This document shows, piece by piece, positions 8,966 to 16,811 of a stretch of 64,000 bases of DNA. Source of the stretch: Levilactobacillus suantsaiihabitans (GTDB taxonomy: Bacteria; Bacillota; Bacilli; Lactobacillales; Lactobacillaceae); the NCBI RefSeq assembly GCF_004745505.1, contig NZ_RKLX01000002.1:124001-188000 (forward strand). Direction: 5' to 3'. The notes beneath the pieces are model-generated. The model was not told where the DNA came from. It saw only the letters and a list, made by a program, of their open reading frames with translations, and ran no database searches. The stretch's first letter is position 1, and each line of letters opens with the position of its first letter. The translations under genes were made by a program, and so were the position numbers.

Positions 8966-9634
8966 CTAATCGCTCAGATGAACCGTCGTATCTTTCGGGA
9001 TGCGGCGGTTTTTGTGTGCCATCAGGTATAGGTATTCCGCAACGCTGATGCCGGTGGCTACTGGAACGATCGCCGGTAAAAAGGCCAGCACTTCTGCCGC
9101 AAAGAACCCCGGATAACTCCAGGGAACCGCCGTGAGAACCAACAGTCCCTGATACCCGAGCCAGCCCACGGGCACTAGCCACGGAACTAGCAGTGACCAG
9201 CGGTGATGATAGAGCCCACCAATCAGCTGAAGCGTGCCTAAGAACATCAAGAGTAACCACCACTCGAGACCGACCTGAACTCCTGCCAGTCCACCATAGG
9301 CCAGGCCCATCATCAAGACGGAGTCAACCTGCAGCGGGTTTTGAAACGCCGATTGCGTCAGCAAAAACAGGCCACTGCTCAAGACGGCCAAGTAGAGCAG
9401 ATTCACCACGCCCATCAGCGCCAGTCGTTGTCCCGGCGTCTGAGTGGTCTGACTTAAAGTTCCACCCAGTACCAGGCTGGGGAGCATCAATGTGACCAGA
9501 TCCAAGGTTCCTTTCGTATCCAGCTGACCGTTCACTTGAAACCCCGTAACGACCACCGTGACTAGCAACAGCGTGAGTAAGATTCCCAGTCGCTGGCTAT
9601 GTTGTCGCCAAAAAACGTGCAGTTGTTTCATCAT
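8966..9634 (-). CDS. Polytopic membrane protein, ABC-2 permease-like
   Basis: I chose the ATGATG at 9634 (222 aa, MMKQLHVFWRQHSQRL) because AAAGGGGAT lies just before it; a longer frame to 9688 would lack a ribosome-binding site. Six hydrophobic segments follow a basic amphipathic N-terminus, the shape of an ABC-2 type permease half. No ATPase gene is adjacent, so this role is uncertain. It is preceded, 13 bases away, by a 39-codon membrane peptide gene in the same transcription unit. It converges with oppA, with only 13 bases between stop codons. Confidence 0.7.
   Translation of the reverse strand: MMKQLHVFWRQHSQRLGILLTLLLVTVVVTGFQVNGQLDTKGTLDLVTLMLPSLVLGGTLSQTTQTPGQRLALMGVVNLLYLAVLSSGLFLLTQSAFQNPLQVDSVLMMGLAYGGLAGVQVGLEWWLLLMFLGTLQLIGGLYHHRWSLLVPWLVPVGWLGYQGLLVLTAVPWSYPGFFAAEVLAFLPAIVPVATGISVAEYLYLMAHKNRRIPKDTTVHLSD
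8978..9015 (+). terminator. Terminator of the opp operon
   Basis: AACCGTCGTATC and GGGATGCGGCGGTT pair with a short loop and are followed by TTTTT. The hairpin lies over the 3' end of the convergent minus-strand gene, so the two transcripts overlap. Confidence 0.7.
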
Positions 9635-9647
9635 TTCGCTATCCCCT

Positions 9648-9767
9648 TTATTTACGCCCGCGATGCCGCCATTGCCACCAAAAGCCACTCACAAAAATCA
9701 GTACTAAGCCCACCTTGACCGCCAGCCAAATCACATTGACCCACTCGAGACCTGCACCATCCGACAT
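9648..9767 (-). CDS. Single-span membrane microprotein, 39 aa
   Basis: This small ORF starts with ATG at 9767, 6 bases after a strong GGGGAGG ribosome-binding site. It encodes one hydrophobic helix (about residues 10-31, VNVIWLAVKVGLVLIFVSGF) followed by a strongly basic tail (WRHRGRK). The next gene's ribosome-binding site overlaps its stop codon. Promoter elements lie about 40 bases upstream. It is probably a membrane-associated microprotein, perhaps a partner of the following permease-like protein; its function is unknown. Confidence 0.65.
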   Translation of the reverse strand: MSDGAGLEWVNVIWLAVKVGLVLIFVSGFWWQWRHRGRK

Positions 9768-9805
9768 ATTTTTCCTCCCCGATTCGATTCGTTTTGGTAA
9801 CCATC

Positions 9806-9834
9806 ACTATACCGGAATTAGGTGCTCTTGCCAA
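9806..9834 (-). promoter_or_regulatory. Promoter of the microprotein/membrane protein unit
   Basis: On the minus strand -35 TTGGCA and -10 TATAGT are 17 bases apart. Just upstream, TTATAAACG (9838-9846) and CGTTTATAA (9859-9867) form a perfect 9 bp inverted repeat that could be an activator or repressor site. Confidence 0.6.
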
Positions 9835-10093
9835 TAGTTATAAACGCCGTCAAAACAACGTTTATAATGATTCTTATAGCAAATTATCACTGCCGCAACA
9901 ACCTCTTGGCCACGAATTGGCGTCATCAAGAATCAGTCGAAAATTTTTTAATTTGTATTGCCAATTCCCCGTCGCCATTGCCGATTCACCACTTAATCGC
10001 TGACGGTGAAAAAGAGATTTTTTCTTTCCTGAACAATCCCCTACTTCACGGCCTTTTCACGGTTTTTCATGCGGCTTTTTGAGAATAAAAGGC

Positions 10094-10121
10094 TTACACC
10101 CTGGGCAATAAATGATATAGT
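10094..10121 (+). promoter_or_regulatory. Promoter of the universal stress protein gene
   Basis: TTACAC and TATAGT are separated by 16 bases, about 45 bases before the chosen start codon. Confidence 0.5.
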
Positions 10122-10165
10122 TAAGGTAAAGTTTTAACATGACTCGTGAAGGGGTGGCATTCCAT

Positions 10166-10621
10166 ATGTTACAACAATACAAGAACATTCTGGTTCCCGT
10201 TGATGGTTCCAAGGCAACCCAACCAGTCTTAGAAAAAGCAATCGAAGTCGCAAAACGCAACAAGACCCATCTGGATATTTTAAACGTCCTCGAAGTCAAT
10301 CAATTTAGCGATACCTATGGTGGTGCCGTAAGTGGCGACGTCATCTACAAACTTTCTCAAGACGTCCAAGACCGCCTCGATGCGTTGAAGCAACAAGCTA
10401 TCGACGCCGGTGTGCCGGATGTCAGCATTCACGTGCGTTTCGGTAACCCGAAGCCCGTTATTGCCCGCGAATTCCCAGCAGACCACAAGTCTGAACTGAT
10501 CGTCATTGGTTCAACAGGTCTGACCGCCGTTGAACGGTTAATGGTCGGCTCCGTAACCAACTACGTCAGCCGTTCGGCCATCTGCGACGTGCTGATTGTT
10601 AAGCCAGAACCAACGAAATAA
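10166..10621 (+). CDS. Universal stress protein (UspA family)
   Basis: This is a 151-residue single Usp domain. It opens with the typical YKNILVPVDGS strand and carries the ATP-binding glycine motif GSTGL-x-GSVTNYV near its end (about residues 121-138), so it is likely of the nucleotide-binding type. I prefer the ATG at 10166 because GAAGGGGTGG lies 8 bases before it; the frame stays open to 10139, but that start has no ribosome-binding site. It is monocistronic with a clear terminator. Such proteins support survival under stress or energy limitation. Confidence 0.93.
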   Translation: MLQQYKNILVPVDGSKATQPVLEKAIEVAKRNKTHLDILNVLEVNQFSDTYGGAVSGDVIYKLSQDVQDRLDALKQQAIDAGVPDVSIHVRFGNPKPVIAREFPADHKSELIVIGSTGLTAVERLMVGSVTNYVSRSAICDVLIVKPEPTK

Positions 10622-10640
10622 TTTTTCATTTAGAACCTAA

Positions 10641-10676
10641 CCGAGAGTCTGAGGCCACGTGTCTCGGACTCTTTTT
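10641..10676 (+). terminator. Terminator of the universal stress protein gene
   Basis: AGAGTC-T-GAG pairs with CTC-G-GACTCT and is followed by T5. A shorter alternative stem, CCGAGA/TCTCGG, is also possible. Confidence 0.75.
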
Positions 10677-10741
10677 CTAAGCGTGGTATCTAAAATTGGT
10701 GGCCATTTTTCTACTAACCACATTTCAAAGGAGGTGCTCCC

Positions 10742-11632
10742 ATGCAGTGGACCTACACCATTCAGCTTCCCGTCAACCAAGCCGCCATGCCCTTGCGTGC
10801 GCTACTGACCGCTTGGTACCTGCCGAGTCACCTGGTCCATGATCTGCGCATCCATCAACGGGTCTTGGTCAACGGCAGCTACCGCACCATGAACCAGCCC
10901 GTGACTGGCGGCGACACCGTTTCACTAACTTTCTTGCCCCGTGATTTCAAGGAACCCTTCCCAGACATCGCCCCCGACAGCGCCGCCACGGTCAGCGTGC
11001 TCTACGAAACACCTGACCTCATTGTCGTCAACAAGACTCGTGGCAGTAAAACGCACCCCAACCTACCGTGGGAACGGGGCACCACCCTCAATCACGTGGC
11101 GGCCTACCTGGGGCCCAACCAGCCTGGCCCCTACATTTTGAGCCGTTTGGATCAGGAAACGACCGGTGCTTTACTCATGACCAAAACGCCCGCCGTTGTG
11201 CCCATCATGGTTCGCAACATCGCCGAAAAACGCGTTCAGCGCACTTACCTGGCCTGGGTGCACGGTACCTTAACTGGCCAGGGCACCTTCACCGACCCGA
11301 TTGGCCGTGACCCCCAAGACCGCCGCAAACGACTGGTCAACGGCGTGCACGCCCAATCCGCCATCACCCACTACGCTGTGCTCGACCATCGGCCACAAGC
11401 CACGCTAGTCAAGCTCCGGCTCGAGACCGGCCGCACGCATCAGTTGCGAGTCCACCTCGCCCACGCGGGTCATCCGTTAATCGGCGACCCCTTATACGCC
11501 GTTCACGGTCAGAGCCGTTTACGGCTACACTGCTGGCAGTTACGCTTTCCCCAGCCATTTACCCTAGACGGCCCTCAAACGACGGTGGTGGCCCCGATAC
11601 CGCCTGATTTTGACCATTTCCAGCTAAATTAG
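10742..11632 (+). CDS. RluA/RluD-family pseudouridine synthase
   Basis: This 296-residue enzyme isomerises uridine to pseudouridine in RNA. The catalytic motif SRLDQETTGALLMTK (about residues 137-151) contains the invariant aspartate. The region RLETGRTHQLRVHLAHAGHPLIGDPLY (about 226-252) is the family's second signature. An S4-like N-terminal segment (about 1-75) is divergent. AAGGAGGTG lies 6 bases before the ATG. It is a single gene; which rRNA or tRNA position it modifies cannot be told. Confidence 0.92.
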   Translation: MQWTYTIQLPVNQAAMPLRALLTAWYLPSHLVHDLRIHQRVLVNGSYRTMNQPVTGGDTVSLTFLPRDFKEPFPDIAPDSAATVSVLYETPDLIVVNKTRGSKTHPNLPWERGTTLNHVAAYLGPNQPGPYILSRLDQETTGALLMTKTPAVVPIMVRNIAEKRVQRTYLAWVHGTLTGQGTFTDPIGRDPQDRRKRLVNGVHAQSAITHYAVLDHRPQATLVKLRLETGRTHQLRVHLAHAGHPLIGDPLYAVHGQSRLRLHCWQLRFPQPFTLDGPQTTVVAPIPPDFDHFQLN

Positions 11633-11728
11633 GCATTATCGTCAAAAAAATGGCGATTTAGACGATTGTAACCGTTAACCATCCCGCCTGATAAACTAAG
11701 GATAGTTAGTAGGCTTAGGGGGGATTTG

Positions 11729-11815
11729 ATGCGTTGGCAATCCAGAGTTTCTCTAATTCTGTTACTGTTATTATTAGCCATCTTATTAATCTGGGGAATC
11801 CTAAATCTATCCTGA
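11729..11815 (+). CDS. 28-residue hydrophobic microprotein
   Basis: ATG at 11729 is preceded by TAGGGGGGAT at good spacing. The peptide starts MRWQSR and continues as a leucine/isoleucine-rich membrane helix to the end (VSLILLLLLLAILLIWGIL). A plausible promoter (TTGTAA, 17 bases, TGATAA) lies upstream and a strong terminator directly follows, so it sits in its own transcription unit of about 150 bases. It has the form of a single-span membrane peptide or a type I toxin-like peptide; no antisense RNA was looked for beyond eye inspection. Confidence 0.55.
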   Translation: MRWQSRVSLILLLLLLAILLIWGILNLS

Positions 11816-11821
11816 AATCAC

Positions 11822-11868
11822 TAAGGGCGTTACCGGCATGCGGAAACCGGTAACGCCCTTGTTTTTTT
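11822..11868 (+). terminator. Strong intrinsic terminator
   Basis: GGGCGTTACCGG and CCGGTAACGCCC form a perfect 12 bp stem with a 10-base loop, followed by a T-rich run. Confidence 0.9.
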
Positions 11869-11946
11869 AAATAAAAATGATGTTAATTCATCGTCCAGCG
11901 TAAACGAGTAACCGTTACGCGCAACACGAGACTAAGTATTCAAAAT

Positions 11947-11961
11947 ACGTTATACTAACGT
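11947..11961 (+). promoter_or_regulatory. Palindromic operator over the -10 of the toxin-antitoxin-like pair
   Basis: ACGTTA-TAC-TAACGT is a perfect interrupted palindrome that contains the probable -10 TATACT (11951-11956). It lies about 30 bases before the start of the small upstream gene, consistent with autorepression by the antitoxin or the complex. Confidence 0.55.
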
Positions 11962-11992
11962 TAATTCTAAACGGAAAGTATGGTGATCATAA

Positions 11993-12175
11993 ATGGCCAG
12001 TAACCCTATTTCTAACGTCTTTGATGACCCGGAAAAGTATGACATTGATGAACTATTACATGGCGCATTGTACGAAAAAGATCCACAGAAAAAGAAGGTT
12101 TACTTGGCGCTATACAATTACGTTTTAGGGGAGCGTCAAAAAAAGACCATCAACCAGAAAGGATTCGTTCGCTAA
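11993..12175 (+). CDS. Small protein upstream of zeta-type kinase, candidate antitoxin
   Basis: This 60-residue protein is acidic in its first half (FDDPEKYDIDELL) and basic at its end (ERQKKTINQKG). It overlaps the next gene by one base (TAATG), the coupling typical of toxin-antitoxin operons. The family is not one I can name with certainty. Small ORFs of about this size often precede COG4185-type zeta-like kinases, so an antitoxin role is inferred from context only. Confidence 0.7.
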   Translation: MASNPISNVFDDPEKYDIDELLHGALYEKDPQKKKVYLALYNYVLGERQKKTINQKGFVR

Positions 12176-12774
12176 TGACCCAGCCTATATTTATCATCGT
12201 TGCTGGAGTCAACGGCTCCGGTAAAACAACGCTGTATACTGACAATCGAACCCTTTTTTCTGACACCAAACGAGTCAATGCTGACGAAATTTTACGTCAA
12301 CACCAAGGTGATTGGCAGAGTTCAGCTGACAATTTGCGTGCGATGCGTATGGAGTTAAAACTAATACGCAAATATATACAAGAAAAAGTATCGTTTCATA
12401 TGGAAACAACACTGGCGGGTAACGGTAAAACTCAGCAAGAATTAATTACCCAAGCCCAGCAGCAAGGCTTTCTCGTAACTTTACTATACATTGGTGTTTC
12501 TAGTCCACAAATTGCGATAGATCGCGTTGCAAAACGAGTTGCTAAAGGTGGCCACGGTGTCCCTACCGAATTAATTTTGAAGAGATTTCGGCAATCATTA
12601 GCTAACCTGCCAAAGATTGCGCGCTCCGTGGATGCGGTCAAGATTTATTCAAATGAGCCATTCTTGGAATTGGTCTACGCCCGTGATCACAACCAAGTTT
12701 TGCAAGATCTACTCGTCTTACACCCCTGGTTACCTCAATCAAATGAATTTTATCCCCTCCAAGGCAACTCTTAA
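12175..12774 (+). CDS. Zeta-toxin-family (COG4185-like) P-loop kinase
   Basis: This 199-residue protein has the Walker A GVNGSGKTT at residues 10-18, the NADEILRQH segment matching the Asp-containing substrate motif of zeta kinases, METTLAG, and the arginine-containing RVAKRVAKGGHGVP region. Zeta toxins phosphorylate UDP-N-acetylglucosamine and so block wall synthesis; COG4185 members are less well characterised, and substrate specificity is not shown here. It is coupled to the 60-residue upstream gene. Codon usage and composition are AT-richer than the neighbours, suggesting horizontal acquisition. Confidence 0.82.
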   Translation: MTQPIFIIVAGVNGSGKTTLYTDNRTLFSDTKRVNADEILRQHQGDWQSSADNLRAMRMELKLIRKYIQEKVSFHMETTLAGNGKTQQELITQAQQQGFLVTLLYIGVSSPQIAIDRVAKRVAKGGHGVPTELILKRFRQSLANLPKIARSVDAVKIYSNEPFLELVYARDHNQVLQDLLVLHPWLPQSNEFYPLQGNS

Positions 12775-12862
12775 TTGCGTTGCCTTTTTTCTAATCAACT
12801 TGACTGTGAACTACTCAGCATCAATGATTCTAGAATTTCGGTTATCTTATCAATATAAAACA

Positions 12863-13144
12863 AAAAAGCCGGAGTAACCACTCTCCGACTCCCACTAGCA
12901 TCATTAGAGCATTCAACATAATCACAGTTTGTAGTCAGGAAAACGCTGTTACTCAAATCAGCCATAATCTCAATATGTAGTATTGAGCAATTCAAATCAC
13001 TTTTAGTTAGTTAAAACTAATCGTGCTGTGAAGATTCACCTAATCACACCGATTGAGAGAAACTTCACAATGTCAAGAACCTGCAAAATCACTTTATTTT
13101 CCAGGCTCCCTGAAAGATTGATTGGTATTACAAGACTTAGTATA
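12863..13144 (-). ncRNA. Candidate small RNA downstream of the kinase operon
   Basis: On the minus strand a promoter with -35 TTGCAT (13161-13166), a 16-base spacer and -10 TATACT (13139-13144) is followed about 250 bases later by a terminator-like hairpin, GTCGGAG...CTCCGGC with T6 (12865-12893). No gene of normal length lies between. The interval contains several perfect stems: TGTGAAG/CTTCACA, TTAGTT/AACTAA and TCAATA/TATTGA. A possible 18-codon peptide (GTG at 13092, stop at 13036, ILQVLDIVKFLSIGVIR) is encoded near the 5' end. It matches none of the housekeeping RNAs I know (6S, SRP, RNase P, tmRNA). Confidence 0.4.
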
Positions 13145-13252
13145 TCAGATGGCTGTAGAAATGCAAGCGTTTTCAGATAATTAGTTTATTCGGACGATAG
13201 TATTCAGTAAACGGTTTTGCCTACTGACTTTGTGAAAGCTCCAAGGGGTGGG

Positions 13253-14587
13253 CTATCCCGTCATTGACTTCGGTAAAGCCACAATTAATTGTCCCCAATG
13301 AAATTTTATCTGCAGCGAACTGGTAGCTTTGGGCGGTAACAATTCATGTATATAAGAAAAATCTAATATACCAGCACTAGAAGTCACGCGGCTGTGACCG
13401 TCGAGTTGCGCGTTGTTGGGGACCGGAAAGGTTAACAACCACCGTAATTCTCGCGTAGTCTCCTGTAACTCAAAGGTCACCGCGGCTGGCTGGAGATTGC
13501 GTAAGACGGGCAGATTGGCCGGGAGCGTTTCATCAACGATTTTCCCCAACCGCTTGAGCATCGATACCGTGGCGGTCAGTGGCTCCGGTACTTTCACAAA
13601 GAGTTGAACGTCTTGCTGGCGGGCCAACAGATAATTGTGATACAACTGAAGCCGCAATTCCGTATTGGGCACGTTGGCCAGGTCCTCGATCGTCAGTTCC
13701 GCAGCATTGCTGGTCTCCCAGCCGGAGCGAATATCGATGTACAGCTGACGGAACCCCGCGTAGTCGTGGTCAGCCAAATAGCCACCTAACCCCAGGAGCA
13801 TATTTTGGTAGTCATGGTTGAATTTTTTGACTGCACCCATCTGGCGATTCAGCTCCGTCGTGTACTGCTCACGAAAAGCTTGATTTTGCGCTTGTATCCG
13901 GCTATGAGTCGCCTGCAGGTGGGTCTGCATCAGCATGTAGGTGCTCAGCGATAGCCCCACGACCAGGGTCCCCGCAATCCCACCCAAGAAGACCAGGTAT
14001 TGCGCCGAATCCTGGAGCGATTGCAGGGAGTACTCGAATAAAATGTACACAACGGCTAGGATGGTCATGAACGTCAAGAATAAATACTCCATGGACCGCC
14101 CCAGCATGTCGTGAATCATATTTTCCATCGGTGCGCGCGTCATCCACAATCCCGAGGCGACCAGAGCAAAGATCATGTTGTCAATCACGATTTCACTAAG
14201 CGTCCCCCACAAACTGGTGGCAAAGGACAGACTGGTCAACTGAATCGTGGCGGCAATCACCATCATATCAATGAATTCGATCATCAAATACGCCAGGATC
14301 GTCACGTCAATGAACGCTGGCAAAAATTGCAATTGGTGGCGAATCGCTAGCACGCTCCACTCAAAGCCCAGCAACAAGATCACGGGCAACGCCCCGAGCA
14401 GCCGACTATCCGCCGTAAAGGGATTGAGGAGGTCAACGGCCACATAGACGCCAGCAACCAGCGCACAAAATAGCGAAACGTGTTTCATCATGACCAATTG
14501 TGAGAACCAATAGTATTGAAAGAAAACAAACCAATAGACAATCGAATAATCCGCGATAGAAAAGCTCAGCGCATTGACCGTAATCAT
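13253..14587 (-). CDS. Histidine-kinase-like sensor with H box but no ATP-binding boxes
   Basis: This 444-residue AgrC-like protein has about six membrane spans in the first 215 residues and a dimerisation helix with an intact phospho-acceptor motif FNHDYQN (His258). In the catalytic half, the place of the N box reads VDETLPA (352-357), with Glu where the ATP/Mg-binding Asn belongs. No glycine-rich G box can be found before the end. It is therefore unlikely to bind ATP by itself but could accept phosphate. It is the last gene of a three-gene operon, 4 bases after a sister kinase with the opposite defect, with a GGGGGTGA ribosome-binding site. Confidence 0.88.
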   Translation of the reverse strand: MITVNALSFSIADYSIVYWFVFFQYYWFSQLVMMKHVSLFCALVAGVYVAVDLLNPFTADSRLLGALPVILLLGFEWSVLAIRHQLQFLPAFIDVTILAYLMIEFIDMMVIAATIQLTSLSFATSLWGTLSEIVIDNMIFALVASGLWMTRAPMENMIHDMLGRSMEYLFLTFMTILAVVYILFEYSLQSLQDSAQYLVFLGGIAGTLVVGLSLSTYMLMQTHLQATHSRIQAQNQAFREQYTTELNRQMGAVKKFNHDYQNMLLGLGGYLADHDYAGFRQLYIDIRSGWETSNAAELTIEDLANVPNTELRLQLYHNYLLARQQDVQLFVKVPEPLTATVSMLKRLGKIVDETLPANLPVLRNLQPAAVTFELQETTRELRWLLTFPVPNNAQLDGHSRVTSSAGILDFSYIHELLPPKATSSLQIKFHWGQLIVALPKSMTG

Positions 14588-14591
14588 AGAC

Positions 14592-15917
14592 TCACCCCCT
14601 TGGCTTGGTCAAAATCAGCGTAAAGTACAAGCGATGGTACTTGATGGCAATCTGTAGCGCGGCATTGGGGGCCGCGGTCACGATGTCTTGGACCGTACTG
14701 AGGCCCTGGCCGTGGCCCGTCCCCTTCGTGGTGTAACCCGCCTTCATAAATTGATTAATTTTGGGCGGCTGCGTGGCCGACACCGGATTGGCGACCGCAA
14801 TTTCAATGGCATCCGGATAGTTCAAAATGGCGCAGTGAATGTCCTTGCGTTGCCCGACGGCACCCGCCTCGATCGCGTTGTCCAGGAGAATCCCCACGAT
14901 ACGCAGCAGTTTCACGTTGGGGAGCGGAATCTGTTGAATCGGGTCGGGAATCTCCAGGCGCAGGGCCAAACCGTGATTTTGCGCGGCCAGAATTTTTTGA
15001 AACAAGAGGCTTTTCAACGGGGGGTCCTGCAGCTGTTGTAAGCCCATCTCTTCTAAGCCGGCTAAACGACTGGTTGCCTGCCAACGGGAATTTAGCGACT
15101 GGTAATACGCCGTTAAACCTTGATAGTCCTCAGCATCCAAGTAATCGCCCAGCCGCAACATTTGCTTTTGATACGTCTGCTTGAACTGGCGAATGGCCTG
15201 GACCTGATTGGAAATGCGTCGGTCGTAGCGGGAACGAATCAGCGTTGCTTGATACTCCGCTTGAACCCGTTGCCGGCGAAAGAAGCTCTGCAGAAAGAAG
15301 AACAGACTCGTGCTGATCAAGAGAATCATTAACAATTCAATACTGAGGGCAAACGTCATCATTGCGTGATTGATGGCCAAGCGGTGAATGATCAGCGTCG
15401 ATAGTTGCGCCAACACCGCCAGGCTGGCCAGCATGGACATGACGGTCCACTGTTCCTTGTGGCTGAAGGCCAGTCGCTCCAGGTTCCCTGGCTGGACGCG
15501 CATGCCTGACACCGCCACAGAAAACAGCGTGTAGATAAAGAGCTGAAATACCAGCCGGCCGGCAATAATCACCGCCGATTGACTGGTTGTCGCACCAAAG
15601 ATCTCAATGGTCACAGCCCGTACGACATCATTGACCAAGACGACCACCAGGTAAATGACGATGGTGGCATTGACAAAGATCAGTGCCATCTTGGGCCGGT
15701 GGTGAATCAAATAAACCAGCGCACTGATGGGTGGCAGCATCAGCGACCAGGGCCGGCCAATGAACGCCGGAATCAGGGCCCAGCCCATCCACTTCAAGGG
15801 CAACTTCCAGTTCTGCGGGCGAATGACCCCGATCCACAGCGTAATGAACCACTGCATCGTGATGGCCAACACAAAATTGATCCAGAAATGTGAATCAAAT
15901 AGATGCAATGCCAACAT
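14592..15917 (-). CDS. Histidine-kinase-like sensor with ATP-binding boxes but no histidine
   Basis: This is a 441-residue AgrC-like membrane protein; ATG at 15917 was chosen for its GAAGGTG ribosome-binding site. The membrane domain covers about residues 12-212. The H-box segment reads FKQTYQK, with Gln247 replacing the phospho-acceptor histidine. The GHKL domain is intact: N box GILLDNAIEAG (Asn347), then GHGQGLS (401-407). It should bind ATP but cannot autophosphorylate in the usual way. It aligns along its length with the downstream kinase, so the pair arose by tandem duplication and then lost complementary functions. Confidence 0.9.
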   Translation of the reverse strand: MLALHLFDSHFWINFVLAITMQWFITLWIGVIRPQNWKLPLKWMGWALIPAFIGRPWSLMLPPISALVYLIHHRPKMALIFVNATIVIYLVVVLVNDVVRAVTIEIFGATTSQSAVIIAGRLVFQLFIYTLFSVAVSGMRVQPGNLERLAFSHKEQWTVMSMLASLAVLAQLSTLIIHRLAINHAMMTFALSIELLMILLISTSLFFFLQSFFRRQRVQAEYQATLIRSRYDRRISNQVQAIRQFKQTYQKQMLRLGDYLDAEDYQGLTAYYQSLNSRWQATSRLAGLEEMGLQQLQDPPLKSLLFQKILAAQNHGLALRLEIPDPIQQIPLPNVKLLRIVGILLDNAIEAGAVGQRKDIHCAILNYPDAIEIAVANPVSATQPPKINQFMKAGYTTKGTGHGQGLSTVQDIVTAAPNAALQIAIKYHRLYFTLILTKPRG

Positions 15918-15932
15918 CGCTCTCACCTTCTT

Positions 15933-16688
15933 TTACCCTTTCAAATGCTTTTGAACCAGCGTTTTGACTTCATGAAAGCGTCGCGTGGCCACGTCCGTTT
16001 CGTCCCCATTGGGAAAAATCAACCGCCGATTGACCTCATCGATACCACTGACGTTGTCCAAGTTCACCAGGAAGCTCTTGTCCGTGCGGTAAAGTTCGGG
16101 ATACTGGTCCGCAATGTCTTTCAAAAAGCCCGGATACTCCACCAGTTGTGTGGCGGCGTGAACGGTCACCTTATGCGGCGTAGCGGCGGTCGCCACGAAG
16201 TAGACGTCGCCCATCGGTAGCTTGAAGGTCCGACCGCCGATGGTATAAGTAAATAAATTTTCCGTGTTACCTAAGTAATTGGTGTACCGTTGATAACCAT
16301 AATCGATGTTTTCGCGGAGCTTCTGGTCGATCTGCTCGCGCCCCAGGTCCTTGACCACGAAGTCCATCGGCTCCACCTTACGCTCAAATGTCAGCAGCGC
16401 CATTTCCGAGTGGGTGGTCACGAACACGATTTCTGCAAACGCCAAGCGCTGGCGAATCGTAATCGCCGTCTCCAGTCCCGTGGTCTTTTCAGCCGGAAAT
16501 TCAATGTCTAAGAAAAACAAGGCGTATTCCGGGGGATCCTGCTGCAAATTATCCAGAAGCGCCGCCGGACTGGGCGTGGCTAGCCGAACCTGCATGTCAT
16601 AATCATTGATCATGATGTAGCGCTGCACCACTTCCGTATAATGTTTGAGTTGTTCCGGATTATCCTCACAAAGATAAACGGCTAGCAT
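15933..16688 (-). CDS. LytTR response regulator (AgrA/PlnC-like)
   Basis: This 251-residue regulator has a receiver domain (acidic pair CEDN near residues 7-10, phospho-acceptor Asp61 in FFLDIEF, conserved VTTH and VKD) and a C-terminal LytTR DNA-binding domain (about residues 140-250). It is the first gene of the operon with the two defective kinases and is the only response regulator here. ATG at 16688 is preferred with AAAGGG about 11 bases before it; a GTG nine bases upstream is an alternative. LytTR regulators bind spaced direct repeats, often at bacteriocin or quorum-sensing promoters; no pheromone gene is evident nearby. Confidence 0.93.
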   Translation of the reverse strand: MLAVYLCEDNPEQLKHYTEVVQRYIMINDYDMQVRLATPSPAALLDNLQQDPPEYALFFLDIEFPAEKTTGLETAITIRQRLAFAEIVFVTTHSEMALLTFERKVEPMDFVVKDLGREQIDQKLRENIDYGYQRYTNYLGNTENLFTYTIGGRTFKLPMGDVYFVATAATPHKVTVHAATQLVEYPGFLKDIADQYPELYRTDKSFLVNLDNVSGIDEVNRRLIFPNGDETDVATRRFHEVKTLVQKHLKG

Positions 16689-16791
16689 TAACCTCACACC
16701 CTTTCAACTAACATGTTACCGTACCTATTACCCACTAATGTACCCTGAATCGCTGGCGTTTGCAATCGTTTCGGTTGCACGCCGTTTACTT

Positions 16792-16811
16792 GGTACGAGG
16801 TTATTCGTACC
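16792..16811. promoter_or_regulatory. Inverted repeat upstream of the response regulator operon
   Basis: GGTACGA-GGTTAT-TCGTACC is a perfect 7-6-7 inverted repeat about 105 bases before the operon's first start codon. It is a candidate regulator site. Confidence 0.4.

Noticed and set aside
12795-12995. 66-codon minus-strand frame beginning with TTG
   Set aside because: It reads through the terminator-like hairpin at 12865-12893 and has no ribosome-binding site.
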